A stretch of 64,000 bases of DNA from VFBF01 sp033764865 (GTDB lineage: Bacteria; Pseudomonadota; Alphaproteobacteria; Caulobacterales; Aquidulcibacteraceae). Under the pieces are notes generated by a model. The model was not told the DNA's origin, made no database searches, and saw only the letters and a program-made list of their open reading frames with translations. The stretch lies in contig JANRIM010000111.1 of NCBI GenBank assembly GCA_033764865.1, forward strand, positions 1-64,000, in the 5' to 3' direction. Of this stretch, positions 1-10,415 are shown one piece after another (positions within the stretch are counted from its first letter, which is position 1; every line of letters starts with the position of its first letter). The position numbers and the translations under genes were made by a program.

Positions 1-153
1 CCGGCGGGCGTGGAGATGGTGATGCCGGGCGACAACATCAAAATCCAGGTGGAGCTGATCACGCCCATCGCCATGGACCAGGGCCTGCGCTTCGCCATCC
101 GCGAAGGCGGCCGCACCGTCGGCGCCGGCGTCGTGGCCAAGATCATCGAGTAG
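1..153 (+). CDS. tuf: Elongation factor Tu, C-terminal end (partial)
   Basis: Only the last 50 codons are inside the window; the gene starts upstream. The frame reads through the conserved EF-Tu domain III end (MVMPGDN, then ELITPIAMDQGLRFAIREGG and GRTVGAGVV) and stops at TAG 151-153. EF-Tu delivers aminoacyl-tRNA to the ribosome as a GTP complex in the cytoplasm. A strong intrinsic terminator follows within 25 bases, so the translation operon appears to end here. Confidence 0.97.
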   Translation, partial: PAGVEMVMPGDNIKIQVELITPIAMDQGLRFAIREGGRTVGAGVVAKIIE

Positions 154-176
154 GGGCGACGCCCAACGCAACCACC

Positions 177-207
177 AAGGCCGCCGGGAGACCGGCGGCC
201 TTTTTTT
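177..207 (+). terminator. Rho-independent terminator after tuf
   Basis: A GC-rich stem (AAGGCCGCCGG paired with CCGGCGGCCTT) with the tetraloop GAGA is followed by a run of seven T. It lies 24 bases after the tuf stop codon. It is the clearest intrinsic terminator seen in the window. Confidence 0.9.
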
Positions 208-290
208 GTTTTGGGCGCATGTGCGCGTCGACTGGATAGGCGGGGCCGGAGCGGTGGTGTACGCCCGCGGACGAAGCAGGAGATCCATCG

Positions 291-1187
291 ATGTGCGACG
301 ATCACACCGAAGCTGACAACGAAACGTTCCTCGAGCGGAGCCGGGATCTTTCGCGCCGGGGGTTTGCGACCCTGGCGACGGGCGCGCTCGCGACCGGCGC
401 GTTGGGCGGTTGCGCATCGGGACAGTCCGGGGGCGCGGCGGCGCTGGCGGTTGTCGAACGCGACGTCGACGTCACGACGCCCGATGGGCTCGCCGACGCC
501 TACTTCGTCCATCCGTCCAGAGGCCGGCATCCGGCGGTTCTCATGTGGCCGGACATTCGGGGGCTGCGCCCCGCCTTCCGGCAGATGGGCAAGCGGCTGG
601 CGGAAAGCGGCTACGCCGTGCTGGTGGTCAATCCGTTCTATCGCGGCGCCCGCGGCGAGGTGGTCAATCCGGGCGAGAGTTACGGCGATCCGGCCGTACG
701 CGCCCGCCTCAGGCCGCTGGCGCAGGCGCTCAACGCCGAGACCGCGGCGACGGACGCCCGGGCGCTCCTCGCCTTCCTCGACGCTCAGACCGCGGTCGAC
801 GCCGCCCGCAAGGCTGGCACGGCGGGATACTGCATGGGCGGTCCGCTGGTGATGCGCACGGCGGCGGCCGTTCCCGACAGGATCGGGGCCGTCGCGTCCT
901 TCCACGGCGGGGGCCTCGCGACGGACGGCCCCAGCAGCCCGCACCTGCTGATCCCGCAGATGAAGGCGTCGTTCCTCATCGCCGTGGCCCAGAATGACGA
1001 CGAGCGGGGGCCTGCCGAGAAAGAGACGCTGCGGGCGGCGTTCGCCGCGAACGATCTCCCCGCCGAGATCGAGGTCTATCCCGCCCAGCATGGCTGGTGC
1101 CCACCGGACTCGCAGGTCTATGACGCCGTCCAGGCCGAGCGCGCTTGGTCACGCATGCTGGCCCTGTTCGCCGCCGCCCTGATCTGA
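291..1187 (+). CDS. Dienelactone hydrolase family protein, Tat lipoprotein
   Basis: The 298-residue product has an alpha/beta-hydrolase fold of the dienelactone hydrolase type. The nucleophile elbow is GYCMGG (Cys nucleophile). Asp and His candidates for the triad lie in AVAQNDDER and AQHGW near the C-terminus. The N-terminus carries a twin-arginine signal (SRRGF), a hydrophobic stretch and a lipobox-like LGGC, so export by Tat and lipid anchoring are likely. The natural substrate cannot be read from the sequence; the family hydrolyses lactones and esters. It sits alone between the tuf terminator and the next same-strand gene. The N-terminal MCDDH resembles the start of the M48 protein at 35291. 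Confidence 0.85.
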   Translation: MCDDHTEADNETFLERSRDLSRRGFATLATGALATGALGGCASGQSGGAAALAVVERDVDVTTPDGLADAYFVHPSRGRHPAVLMWPDIRGLRPAFRQMGKRLAESGYAVLVVNPFYRGARGEVVNPGESYGDPAVRARLRPLAQALNAETAATDARALLAFLDAQTAVDAARKAGTAGYCMGGPLVMRTAAAVPDRIGAVASFHGGGLATDGPSSPHLLIPQMKASFLIAVAQNDDERGPAEKETLRAAFAANDLPAEIEVYPAQHGWCPPDSQVYDAVQAERAWSRMLALFAAALI

Positions 1188-1310
1188 CCGGCGCCTCCCC
1201 GCCCGCGGTCTTTTTCTGCTAGGAGGCTGCATCCAGACTGGTCCGCAGCCGCATCGGGCAGAGTGGAAGCCGGCAAGGCGCGTGCGCCGTCGCTCGGCGG
1301 GAGGCCTGTA

Positions 1311-2327
1311 ATGGAGCGTTTCGTGATTGGTGCAGCGATCCTCGCGGCGGTGGCGATCGCCGCCGGCGGCTACTTTGGCCATGCCATCTCCGATGGAGAC
1401 GGGTTCCGTTTCGTCATCAATGGCGAGAGCGAGGCCGGCGGCTCGGTTACCAAGGGCGGCGGCGCGCCGTCCAACGTCCCCGCGGCCGCTTACGCCGGCC
1501 GGGAGCTCAAGGTCCGTAACGCGGTGGCGCGGCTGACAGTCATTCCAGAGGACCGGTCGGACATCGCCCTCGAAATCGTCAATCCGGGGACGTTGCCCAC
1601 GCCGACCGTCCGGCTCGAGGGGGATGAGGTCGTGGTGGACGGTGGGATCGCGAACCGTCGGATCCGCAATTGCGAGGGCGCCGGCGACCAATTCACCGTC
1701 ACCGTCAACGGCGTGGGGGACGTCTCGGCGGCGCAGGCCCCCAGGATCACGGCGCGGGTGCCGCGCGCCGTCGCCGTGGCCGTCTCCGGCGGCGTGGAAT
1801 CCGAGATCGGACCGTCGAGCTCGGCGGACCTTTTGTTTTCCGGGTGTGGCGATGCGCGCGTCGGCGACGTGGCGGGCGATCTCGATGTCTCCGCCTCCGG
1901 GTCGGGCGACCTGAAGGTCGGCGCGGCGCAGAGCGCCTCGGTGTCCATGTCGGGGTCCGGCGCGGCCGTCGTGGGTGCGGTGGCGCAGAAGCTGGACGTG
2001 TCGCTGTCGGGGTCTGGCGGCGTCACGGTGGCGGCGGCCAACGGGCCGGTGGAAGTGGCGATCGCAGGCTCCGGGGACGTGGCGATCGACGGTGGTTCCA
2101 TGGGTGACGCAGACGTGTCCATCGCGGGCTCCGGCGGGGTGACGCTGGGGGGCGATGTCCAGAGCCTCGACGTCTCGATCGCCGGTTCGGGGGATGTGGA
2201 GGTGCGCGGCAAGGCCGCCGCCCTGGATGCCAGCATCATGGGGTCCGGGGACGTGACGGTGGCGGCCGTGTCGGGCCGGGTGGAAAAGGCCGTCATGGGC
2301 TCCGGGAAGGTCCAGGTCGGGCCCTGA
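1311..2327 (+). CDS. GIN-domain (DUF2807) adhesin-like anchored protein
   Basis: The start is ATG 1311, with GGAGG ten bases upstream. An in-frame upstream start at 1263 has no ribosome-binding site. The 338-residue product has one N-terminal hydrophobic segment (about residues 4-25), then a beta-rich body. From about residue 195 there are eight repeats of roughly 19-20 residues, each centred on GSGD/GSGG/GSGA/GSGK. This is the pattern of the putative autotransporter-adhesin head GIN domain, which folds as a right-handed beta-helix. It is likely anchored to the inner membrane or exported. The family has no established biochemical function. The gene lies between the hydrolase and tRNA-Trp, interrupting the usual tuf to tRNA-Trp linkage. 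Confidence 0.8.
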   Translation: MERFVIGAAILAAVAIAAGGYFGHAISDGDGFRFVINGESEAGGSVTKGGGAPSNVPAAAYAGRELKVRNAVARLTVIPEDRSDIALEIVNPGTLPTPTVRLEGDEVVVDGGIANRRIRNCEGAGDQFTVTVNGVGDVSAAQAPRITARVPRAVAVAVSGGVESEIGPSSSADLLFSGCGDARVGDVAGDLDVSASGSGDLKVGAAQSASVSMSGSGAAVVGAVAQKLDVSLSGSGGVTVAAANGPVEVAIAGSGDVAIDGGSMGDADVSIAGSGGVTLGGDVQSLDVSIAGSGDVEVRGKAAALDASIMGSGDVTVAAVSGRVEKAVMGSGKVQVGP

Positions 2328-2481
2328 CCGCGGCGACCCGGCCGATCGCCGCCGGCGTCGATCCGCATCCACGCGCCTTGCGGCGGACCCATCGCTCGGG
2401 CATAAGCCGCGTTCGCTTCGAGCCGAAGGCCCTGCGCCGACGGGCTCACGCCTCCTCAGCGAGCGTGGGCCCTGCGGATTT

Positions 2482-2557
2482 AGGGGTGTAGCTCAGCTGG
2501 TAGAGTACCGGTCTCCAAAACCGGGTGTCGTGGGTTCGAGTCCCTCCGCCCCTGCCA
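2482..2557 (+). tRNA. trnW: tRNA-Trp (CCA)
   Basis: A 76-base cloverleaf with CCA encoded. The acceptor stem AGGGGTG pairs with CGCCCCT, the D arm contains GCTCAGCTGGTAGAG, and the T loop is GGTTCGAGTC. The anticodon loop is CTCCAAA, giving anticodon CCA. It sits directly before secE, the common bacterial arrangement. Confidence 0.97.
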
Positions 2558-2627
2558 TCGGCTCGATGCGTGACTATCTATGGCGCTGGTGCGGACTGAT
2601 CCGCGGCGGCCGGACGAAGGACAGGTG

Positions 2628-2873
2628 ATGGCGACGACCACGGAAGATCGGGACGAAGGCGGGGGCACCCCCGAACGACTGCGGTCGCGCAATCCGGTCG
2701 AGTTTTTCTCGCAGGTGCGCCAGGAAGGCCGCCGCGTCACGTGGGCGACCCGCCAGGAGGTCATGGTCTCCAGCATCATGGTGCTGATCATGGTCGTGGC
2801 CGCAGCGATTTTCTTTTACGTCGTCGACAGCCTGATCCGCGTGGTGATCGGGTTCCTGCTGCCGCAGGCGTGA
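2628..2873 (+). CDS. secE: Preprotein translocase subunit SecE
   Basis: An 81-residue single-span SecE, the normal size for organisms with the short form. The conserved cytoplasmic amphipathic helix motif (FFSQVRQEGRRVTWATRQEV) precedes one transmembrane segment at about residues 47-67. SecE clamps SecY in the SecYEG channel. ATG 2628 is chosen over an in-frame upstream start at 2580 because an AGGACAGG ribosome-binding site precedes it and the family begins near here. nusG follows after 8 bases, the canonical secE-nusG operon. Confidence 0.95.
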   Translation: MATTTEDRDEGGGTPERLRSRNPVEFFSQVRQEGRRVTWATRQEVMVSSIMVLIMVVAAAIFFYVVDSLIRVVIGFLLPQA

Positions 2874-2881
2874 GGTCGGCC

Positions 2882-3418
2882 ATGGCGCATCAGTGGTACA
2901 TCGTTCACGCCTATTCCAACTTCGAGAAGAAGGTGGCGGAGGCGATCCGCGAACAGGCTGAACGGCAAGGGCTCTCGGAGGCCTTCGACGATATCCGCGT
3001 CCCGACGGAGGAAGTCACCGAAATCGTCCGAAACAAGAAGAAGATCCGGGAGCAGCGCCACTTTCCCGGCTACGTCCTCGTGAAGATGGATCTGACGGAC
3101 GACGCCTACCACCTCGTGAAGAACACGCCGAAGGTGACGGGCTTTCTCGGTCAGCAGAACAAGCCTCAGCCCGTCAGCGAGCGCGAGGTGCAGAGGATCC
3201 TCGGAGAGGTGGAGCAGGCGGCGGCGTCCAGGCCGCGCCCGGCCATCACCTTCGAATCCGGTGAGCGCGTGAAAGTGACGGATGGTCCCTTCCAGTCGTT
3301 CGAGGGCTTGGTGGAGACGGTCGACGAGGAGAAGGGCCGCCTGAAGGTGGCGGTGTCCATTTTCGGCCGCGCCACGCCAGTGGACCTCGAATACAGCCAG
3401 GTCGAAAAGATGCGCTGA
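2882..3418 (+). CDS. nusG: Transcription termination/antitermination factor NusG
   Basis: A 178-residue NusG with the N-terminal NGN domain (WYIVHAYSNFEKKVA at the start, FPGYVLVKM near residue 63) and a C-terminal KOW domain (FESGERVKVTDGPFQSFEG). It binds RNA polymerase and links it to Rho or ribosomal S10. It follows secE by 8 bases. The rplK/rplA genes that normally come next are missing; a convergent unrelated gene ends 54 bases downstream. Confidence 0.97.
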   Translation: MAHQWYIVHAYSNFEKKVAEAIREQAERQGLSEAFDDIRVPTEEVTEIVRNKKKIREQRHFPGYVLVKMDLTDDAYHLVKNTPKVTGFLGQQNKPQPVSEREVQRILGEVEQAAASRPRPAITFESGERVKVTDGPFQSFEGLVETVDEEKGRLKVAVSIFGRATPVDLEYSQVEKMR

Positions 3419-3472
3419 AGGCGCATTCCTCCCTGACGTTCGACGCTCTTTGAATGACAGTTCGTGGGGTCG

Positions 3473-4993
3473 CTAAATCAGCCGCAGAACGCGCGCGCGC
3501 GCGTCGGCCAGGGATTGCTTCAACGGCGGCGCAAGATCGAGATCGGCCTCGGTGAGGAGCGTGTACGTCACCGTGTTGTCGGGCATGTCGCCGGACAGGG
3601 CGGTGACCACGTCCACAAGCACGTTGTAGGCGCCGCGGGTTTTTTCCGGCTTGGTGAGCGGCTCCTTGGACCCCGTGGCGGCGAAGTCGCTACAGACTTC
3701 GAACTGCTGCGCGGGATTCACGTACACTTCCCCATTGATCACCTGGCATCCCTCGGACCAATCCTTCACGTCGCGCCCGACGCCGCGTCCGCCCCAGTGG
3801 ATGTTGATGCTCGGCTCCGGCTTCAGTCCGCGCGCAAGGTCGGCGTCGTCCAGTTTTTTGTTGGCGCCGGCCCGGATCACGAGCACGCCTGACAAATTCT
3901 TCGGACGCAGCGCAAGGTACGTGCTGCGGTGCCATCCGAAGCGGTAATCGTGCTGGCCCTGCACGATGTAGGGCGGCCCGTCTTCGTGCGTGCTCGATCC
4001 AGGCTCCGTTGAGCCCTGGAACTTGAAAACGAGCCCCTTCATCAGGAGCACGAAGATGTCGTCGAACTTGTTGGTCGCTTCCTGACGGCGAACGCCGATG
4101 AGGTGGATGTGACCGGGGCCGGTGGTGATCCAGTTCGCCACCTTGCGGGTGTCCATCGCGCCCGTGAACGCATTGACCTTTTCAAGCACCGGCCCGGGCG
4201 TGGCGAGATACTTTTGCTTGACCCCCTCCAACAGGGAGAGCCAGGCCTCGTACTCGCCGGGCTGCGGGCGCCAATCGGGTTGCTGTCCTGTGGCGAGCCA
4301 GCGCTTGAGATGCGCCTGCGTCTCCGGCCCGAACCGGCCGTCGGGAAGGCAGCGCTGCCTCTCCATCGTGCGCACGTATTCCTGGAACAAGCGGATCGCG
4401 GAGAGCGTCCGGTAGCCGTAGATTCCGTCGGTCTCCCCGCCCGGAAAAAAGCCCAGCGTCCGCAGCGCCTGCTGGACTTCGGCGATGGACATGAGGCCCG
4501 GCAGCGGCGCTGTCAGCGGCCGGATCGAGAGCTTGTCGAGCCCGTCCTTCACGTTGGCGGGGCTCACGCGGGTGAGCTGCTCCACCGATTTCATGTAGGC
4601 CGCGCACATGGCGTCAGTCACGGTGGGGTCCACGCACCCGAGGACAAGCATGTCGGTCGCCGCGCCGGCCGAGGGCCGCGTCGGCGGAGCGCTGGGTGGC
4701 GCGGCCGGCGGCGATGGCGGCGGGGCCGCATCGACTGGAACGGTGGTCCCCTCCGGGGCTTGCTCCACATCCGTGTAGTAGAGGTATCCCTCATACTTTC
4801 GGCCGCCGATCACGTCCGCATAGAACCGGAGCCATGCGCCGTTCCAGTTGACCGTGTCGAGACGCCGCAGGTGCTGGCCCTGCCGCAGCGGCGTGAGCGG
4901 GGCGGCGTCCGGTTCGGGATACTCACGCAGGACCGCCCCGTCCCGCACGACCAGGAACACATCGGTGAACAGGGTGTAGTCGGTCGCGGTCAT
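3473..4993 (-). CDS. SH3-like / peptidoglycan-binding protein with YkuD-like C-terminus
   Basis: A 506-residue modular protein. Residues 1-75 look like a bacterial SH3-type domain (LREYPEPDAAPLTPLRQGQ, then WLRFYADVIGG). A Pro/Ala-rich linker follows at about 84-110. A peptidoglycan-binding repeat is at about 180-240 (IAEVQQALRTLGFFPGGETD followed by YGYRTLSAIRLFQ, then RFGPETQAHLKRW). The C-terminal half contains SINIHWGG and WSEGCQVI, which resemble the His and Ser-x-Gly-Cys signature of L,D-transpeptidase (YkuD) domains; that assignment is inference. No signal peptide is evident, which is odd for a wall-binding protein. It is monocistronic and convergent with nusG. Confidence 0.7.
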   Translation of the reverse strand: MTATDYTLFTDVFLVVRDGAVLREYPEPDAAPLTPLRQGQHLRRLDTVNWNGAWLRFYADVIGGRKYEGYLYYTDVEQAPEGTTVPVDAAPPPSPPAAPPSAPPTRPSAGAATDMLVLGCVDPTVTDAMCAAYMKSVEQLTRVSPANVKDGLDKLSIRPLTAPLPGLMSIAEVQQALRTLGFFPGGETDGIYGYRTLSAIRLFQEYVRTMERQRCLPDGRFGPETQAHLKRWLATGQQPDWRPQPGEYEAWLSLLEGVKQKYLATPGPVLEKVNAFTGAMDTRKVANWITTGPGHIHLIGVRRQEATNKFDDIFVLLMKGLVFKFQGSTEPGSSTHEDGPPYIVQGQHDYRFGWHRSTYLALRPKNLSGVLVIRAGANKKLDDADLARGLKPEPSINIHWGGRGVGRDVKDWSEGCQVINGEVYVNPAQQFEVCSDFAATGSKEPLTKPEKTRGAYNVLVDVVTALSGDMPDNTVTYTLLTEADLDLAPPLKQSLADARARVLRLI

Positions 4994-5054
4994 GGCTGTC
5001 TCCCCGCCGGGACGCTATCGGCGGGCCGGAAGGCTGGTCAAGCACGGTCCTGGG

Positions 5055-7259
<2,205 letters not shown>

Positions 7260-7405
7260 GGCGCCAGCGTTTAGGGGGGGTGGTGCGGCTTGTCACGGGC
7301 CCGACCCTCCGCGCCGCAGCGCCAGCGTGTTGATTCTGTGCGTGGATTGGGCTTTGCAAGGGCAGGCGCGGCCTGCGTTAGGGCGGCCGGATGGAGATTT
7401 TCACC

Positions 7406-7627
7406 ATGAAGCTCAAGGCGTTGGCGGTGCTGGCTATGGCGGCGGGCGTGTCGGCTTGCGGGACCGTGCGGGCGGATCGGACCTTGTCTGGGGCGATGGT
7501 GGGCGCAGGCGCGGGGGCGGTCGTGGGCCCTGTGGGCGCAGCTGTCGGGGCCGTGGGCGGGGCGGCGGCGGGCTACGTAACGGACCGTGACGACATCTAC
7601 CTCGGCAAGCCGGTCTGGAAGCGCTGA
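7406..7627 (+). CDS. Small glycine-zipper lipoprotein
   Basis: A 73-residue lipoprotein. The signal sequence begins MKLKALAVLAMAAGVSACG, with lipobox VSAC. The mature part is a glycine-zipper-like stretch (GAMVGAGAGAVVGPVGAAVG) ending in a short polar tail. Start ATG 7406 is preferred to the in-frame ATG 7391 because GGAG lies nine bases before it and the signal peptide then begins cleanly. Such proteins often sit in or near the outer membrane; no specific function can be assigned. It precedes gatB by 52 bases. Confidence 0.75.
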   Translation: MKLKALAVLAMAAGVSACGTVRADRTLSGAMVGAGAGAVVGPVGAAVGAVGGAAAGYVTDRDDIYLGKPVWKR

Positions 7628-7679
7628 CGGCGGGAGTTGTGGGCTTGAAGCCAGACCGGGCGGCGCCTATCCATCCCGC

Positions 7680-9170
7680 ATGACCGAAGTAAGCCTGGAC
7701 GTCCGCTCCGCCCGCAAGGACCAACTCATTCCCGGCGCCACCGGGGACTGGGAGGTCATCGTTGGCCTTGAGGTCCACGCGCAGGTGGCGTCGAACGCCA
7801 AGCTGTTCTCGGGCGCGTCCACGGCCTTCGGCGCGGAGCCGAACGCCAACGTCTCACTGGTCGACGCCGCAATGCCCGGCATGCTGCCGGTGATCAATCG
7901 CAAGTGCGTGGAGCAGGCCATCCGCACGGGCCTTGGCCTCAATGCGAAGATCAATCTGTGGTCCCGTTTTGACCGGAAGAACTATTTCTATCCGGACCTC
8001 CCGCAGGGTTACCAAATTTCCCAGTACAAGGATCCCATCGTCGGCGAGGGTGAGATTCCCGTCGAGACCGACGACGGTGAGAGCATCGTCGTCCGGATCG
8101 AGCGCATCCACCTCGAGCAGGACGCCGGCAAGTCCATCCACGACCTCTCCCCCACCGAGACGTTCGTCGATCTCAACCGCGCGGGCGTGGCGCTGATGGA
8201 GATCGTGTCGCGACCGGACATCCGCTCCGGCAAGGAAGCATCGGCCTACTTGACCAAGCTGCGCGCCATCGTGCGCGCCCTCGGCACGTGCGACGGCAAC
8301 ATGGACGAGGGCTCCATGCGCGCGGACGTGAACGTCTCCGTCAGAAAGCCGGGTCAGCCGTTCGGCACCCGCTGCGAGATCAAGAACGTGAATTCCATGC
8401 GCTTCGTGGCGCAGGCGGTGGACTACGAGGCGCGCCGCCAGATCGCGGTGCTGGAGGACGGCGGCGTGATCCGGCAGGAGACGCGCCTCTTCAATGCACA
8501 GACCGGCGAAACGCGCGCCTTGCGGTCCAAGGAGGACGCGCCCGATTACCGCTATTTTCCCGATCCCGACCTTCTGCCCCTCGAACTCGATCCGGCGTGG
8601 GTGGAGACGATCCGGGCCACGCTGCCTGAGCTTCCTGACGCCAAAAAGGCCAGGTTCGTGAAGGCGTATGGGCTCTCGGTCTATGATGCGGGCGTCATCG
8701 CCGGCGACGCGGAAACGGCCTCCTTCTTCGAAAGCGTAGCCCAAGGGCGCGACGCGAAGCTCGCCGCCAACTGGCTGACTCAGGAACTGTTCGGCGCGCT
8801 GAACAAGCGGGAGTTGACGCTCTCCCAGAGCCCGGTGACCGCCGCCCAGCTGGGCGGCCTCATCGATCTCATCGCCGACGGCGCAATCAACGGCAAGATC
8901 GCCAAGGATGTCTTCGTCCGCATGCTCGACAGCGGCGAGGATGCGGCCGCGATCGTGGAGCGCGAAGGACTTCGGCAGGTCACGGACACCGGCCCGATTG
9001 AGGCGGCCATCGACGCCCTTATCGCCGCCAATCCGGACAAGGTCGCCGAGGTCAAAGACAAGCCGAAGGCGTTCGGCTGGTGGGTCGGGCAGGTGATGAA
9101 GGCCACGGGCGGCAAGGCAAACCCCGGCGTCGTCAACGATCTTCTGAAAACGAAGCTGGGCCTGGCCTGA
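7680..9170 (+). CDS. gatB: Asp-tRNA(Asn)/Glu-tRNA(Gln) amidotransferase subunit GatB
   Basis: A 496-residue GatB. The signature VIVGLEVHAQ lies near residue 24, followed by RKNYFYPDLPQGYQISQ and the later DYRYFPDPDL motif; the C-terminal YqeY-like tRNA-binding domain is intact. In the GatCAB complex it activates mischarged Glu-tRNA(Gln) or Asp-tRNA(Asn) for amidation. ATG 7680 gives the family length; the extra 31 codons upstream are not conserved-looking. gatA and gatC are not adjacent in the window. Confidence 0.96.
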   Translation: MTEVSLDVRSARKDQLIPGATGDWEVIVGLEVHAQVASNAKLFSGASTAFGAEPNANVSLVDAAMPGMLPVINRKCVEQAIRTGLGLNAKINLWSRFDRKNYFYPDLPQGYQISQYKDPIVGEGEIPVETDDGESIVVRIERIHLEQDAGKSIHDLSPTETFVDLNRAGVALMEIVSRPDIRSGKEASAYLTKLRAIVRALGTCDGNMDEGSMRADVNVSVRKPGQPFGTRCEIKNVNSMRFVAQAVDYEARRQIAVLEDGGVIRQETRLFNAQTGETRALRSKEDAPDYRYFPDPDLLPLELDPAWVETIRATLPELPDAKKARFVKAYGLSVYDAGVIAGDAETASFFESVAQGRDAKLAANWLTQELFGALNKRELTLSQSPVTAAQLGGLIDLIADGAINGKIAKDVFVRMLDSGEDAAAIVEREGLRQVTDTGPIEAAIDALIAANPDKVAEVKDKPKAFGWWVGQVMKATGGKANPGVVNDLLKTKLGLA

Positions 9171-9189
9171 CGGTCCCCGGGGGGAGACG

Positions 9190-9390
9190 TCAGTCCGGCG
9201 CCACGCCGAACCCCCGCTCCCAACGCATGGCTCCAAGATCCACGGTGGCGAAGGGCCTGCGCTCTCCGGGGGCCACCGCGACGGGGGTGGCGAGGGGCGC
9301 GTCGGCGGTGGGGTCCACCCGCATGCGCACGGTGCGTTCTCTCACAAGCGACACCATGTGCGCCGGGACTTTCGTCAGATGGTTTTCCAT
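9190..9390 (-). CDS. Hypothetical 66-residue protein
   Basis: A small reading frame (GTG start possible at 9420, ATG at 9390) whose stop lies 19 bases past the convergent gatB stop. The product has no signal peptide or membrane segment and no motif I recognise. It has a basic MVSLVRERTVRMRVDP stretch. No good ribosome-binding site precedes either start. It may be real, since nothing else occupies this space, but support is weak. Confidence 0.35.
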   Translation of the reverse strand: MENHLTKVPAHMVSLVRERTVRMRVDPTADAPLATPVAVAPGERRPFATVDLGAMRWERGFGVAPD

Positions 9391-9725
9391 CGCCGGATCA
9401 TGAGTGGGGGCGGCGATCACGCCCAGTTAAAGCTTGGTCGTGTTGTGCCGCTGGTTGCAGCGTCGCGACTTTATCCACAGGTCTCCCTGCGCCCGCCGTC
9501 CTGACGGCCGCGGGCAGGGCGCGAAGTTGTGGGAATTGGTAATCTCCGTTGAGGCGCGGCAACCCAAGTGTATGACAAGTAAAGGATGAACAAACGGGCT
9601 TATAAATTCTCATTTTGCTTTTCCCGTTTACGTTATCTCAAGTTACCCACGTCAAATCTCGTCTCACGAACGGACGGGCAAAAAGCTCGCCGACCTAAGC
9701 GAAAATCGCACCGGGAGTTGGGGTT
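9391..9725. other. Intergenic region with DnaA box and AT-rich tract
   Basis: About 335 bases without a convincing gene. It holds one perfect consensus DnaA box (TTATCCACA, 9471-9479) and an unusually AT-rich stretch at about 9586-9660. It probably carries the promoter of the Sel1-like gene at 9726. No repeats, RNA genes or further DnaA boxes were seen here. Confidence 0.6.
9471..9479 (+). promoter_or_regulatory. Perfect DnaA-box match
   Basis: TTATCCACA matches the consensus DnaA box exactly and is intergenic, 247 bases before the Sel1-like gene. A single box does not make an origin. Binding is inference. Confidence 0.4.
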
Positions 9726-10004
9726 ATGGCGTTCACGGATACCGAGATTGCAGCCGCGCGCGAGGCCGCCTACCAAGCGGGGGCGCCGGAGGATCTGTAT
9801 AAGCTGGGGTTGATCTATTCGACGGGCCAAGGCGCGGAGATCGATCTGGTCCAGGCCCACATGTGGTTCAATCTGGCGGCGCTGCGCGGCTCGCAATGCG
9901 CCAAGGAATGCCGCAAGGAATTGTCGGACCAGATGACCACCGCGGAAGTCGCCGCCGCCCAGCGCGCGGCGCGGGAGTGGCTCAACAAGACGACCGTTCA
10001 CTAG
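9726..10004 (+). CDS. Sel1-repeat family protein
   Basis: A 92-residue protein with one clear Sel1/TPR-like unit (DLYKLGLIYSTGQGAEIDLV, then AHMWFNLAALRGSQCAKE). No signal peptide, so cytoplasmic. GGGAG lies ten bases before ATG 9726. Short single Sel1 proteins of this size are widespread in alphaproteobacteria; they are thought to mediate protein contacts, but the function is unknown. It is preceded by a long AT-rich intergenic region. Confidence 0.8.
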   Translation: MAFTDTEIAAAREAAYQAGAPEDLYKLGLIYSTGQGAEIDLVQAHMWFNLAALRGSQCAKECRKELSDQMTTAEVAAAQRAAREWLNKTTVH

Positions 10005-10024
10005 CGCGGCGCGCGCGTGGCGGG

Positions 10025-10249
10025 TCAGACGCGCCTGTAGATCTTGGGCAGGGCCGCAGCCCGCGCTGGTGCGCTTCGCGCCGCCGGCGCCGGCTCCGCC
10101 CATTGAGCGGGGACAACCGCGCTCGTGCGCGAGACGGTACGTTCGATCCTTGGCGTGGGCGCCGCTTCTGCGCCGCGCGCCGTCGCGGCGCATCCGGCAA
10201 ATCCCGAAACGAGAACCACGGCCATCGCCGCGACCGCATTACTGGACAT
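10025..10249 (-). CDS. Small secreted protein or lipoprotein, unknown function
   Basis: A 74-residue product preceded by an excellent GGAGGTGGTGA ribosome-binding site directly before ATG 10249. The N-terminus is a signal peptide (MSSNAVAAMAVVLVSGFAGC) that could be cut by signal peptidase I or II. The remainder is Ala/Pro-rich and low-complexity, ending in a basic tail (PKIYRRV). No family recognised. Confidence 0.55.
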   Translation of the reverse strand: MSSNAVAAMAVVLVSGFAGCAATARGAEAAPTPRIERTVSRTSAVVPAQWAEPAPAARSAPARAAALPKIYRRV

Positions 10250-10415
10250 TCACCACCTCCGACCCTTCTTGTGGCTTCGGCGGTTTCAAACGCCATGCCA
10301 CGATCAGGCCCCAGGTCCTGAAGTCGCAAAGCGCGACCCAACCCTTGGGGAGGTTGGGCTGACATGGTTAAGAATCATTTGCCATGTTGCCGCCATCGCA
10401 TGGCGGGGCCGCGTC

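Noticed and set aside
3410..3426. Terminator hairpin at the nusG stop codon
   Set aside because: A 6-bp stem (ATGCGC/GCGCAT) with no T run; too weak to call.
9471..9479. Chromosomal replication origin
   Set aside because: Only one consensus DnaA box and no origin-linked genes; too little for an origin.
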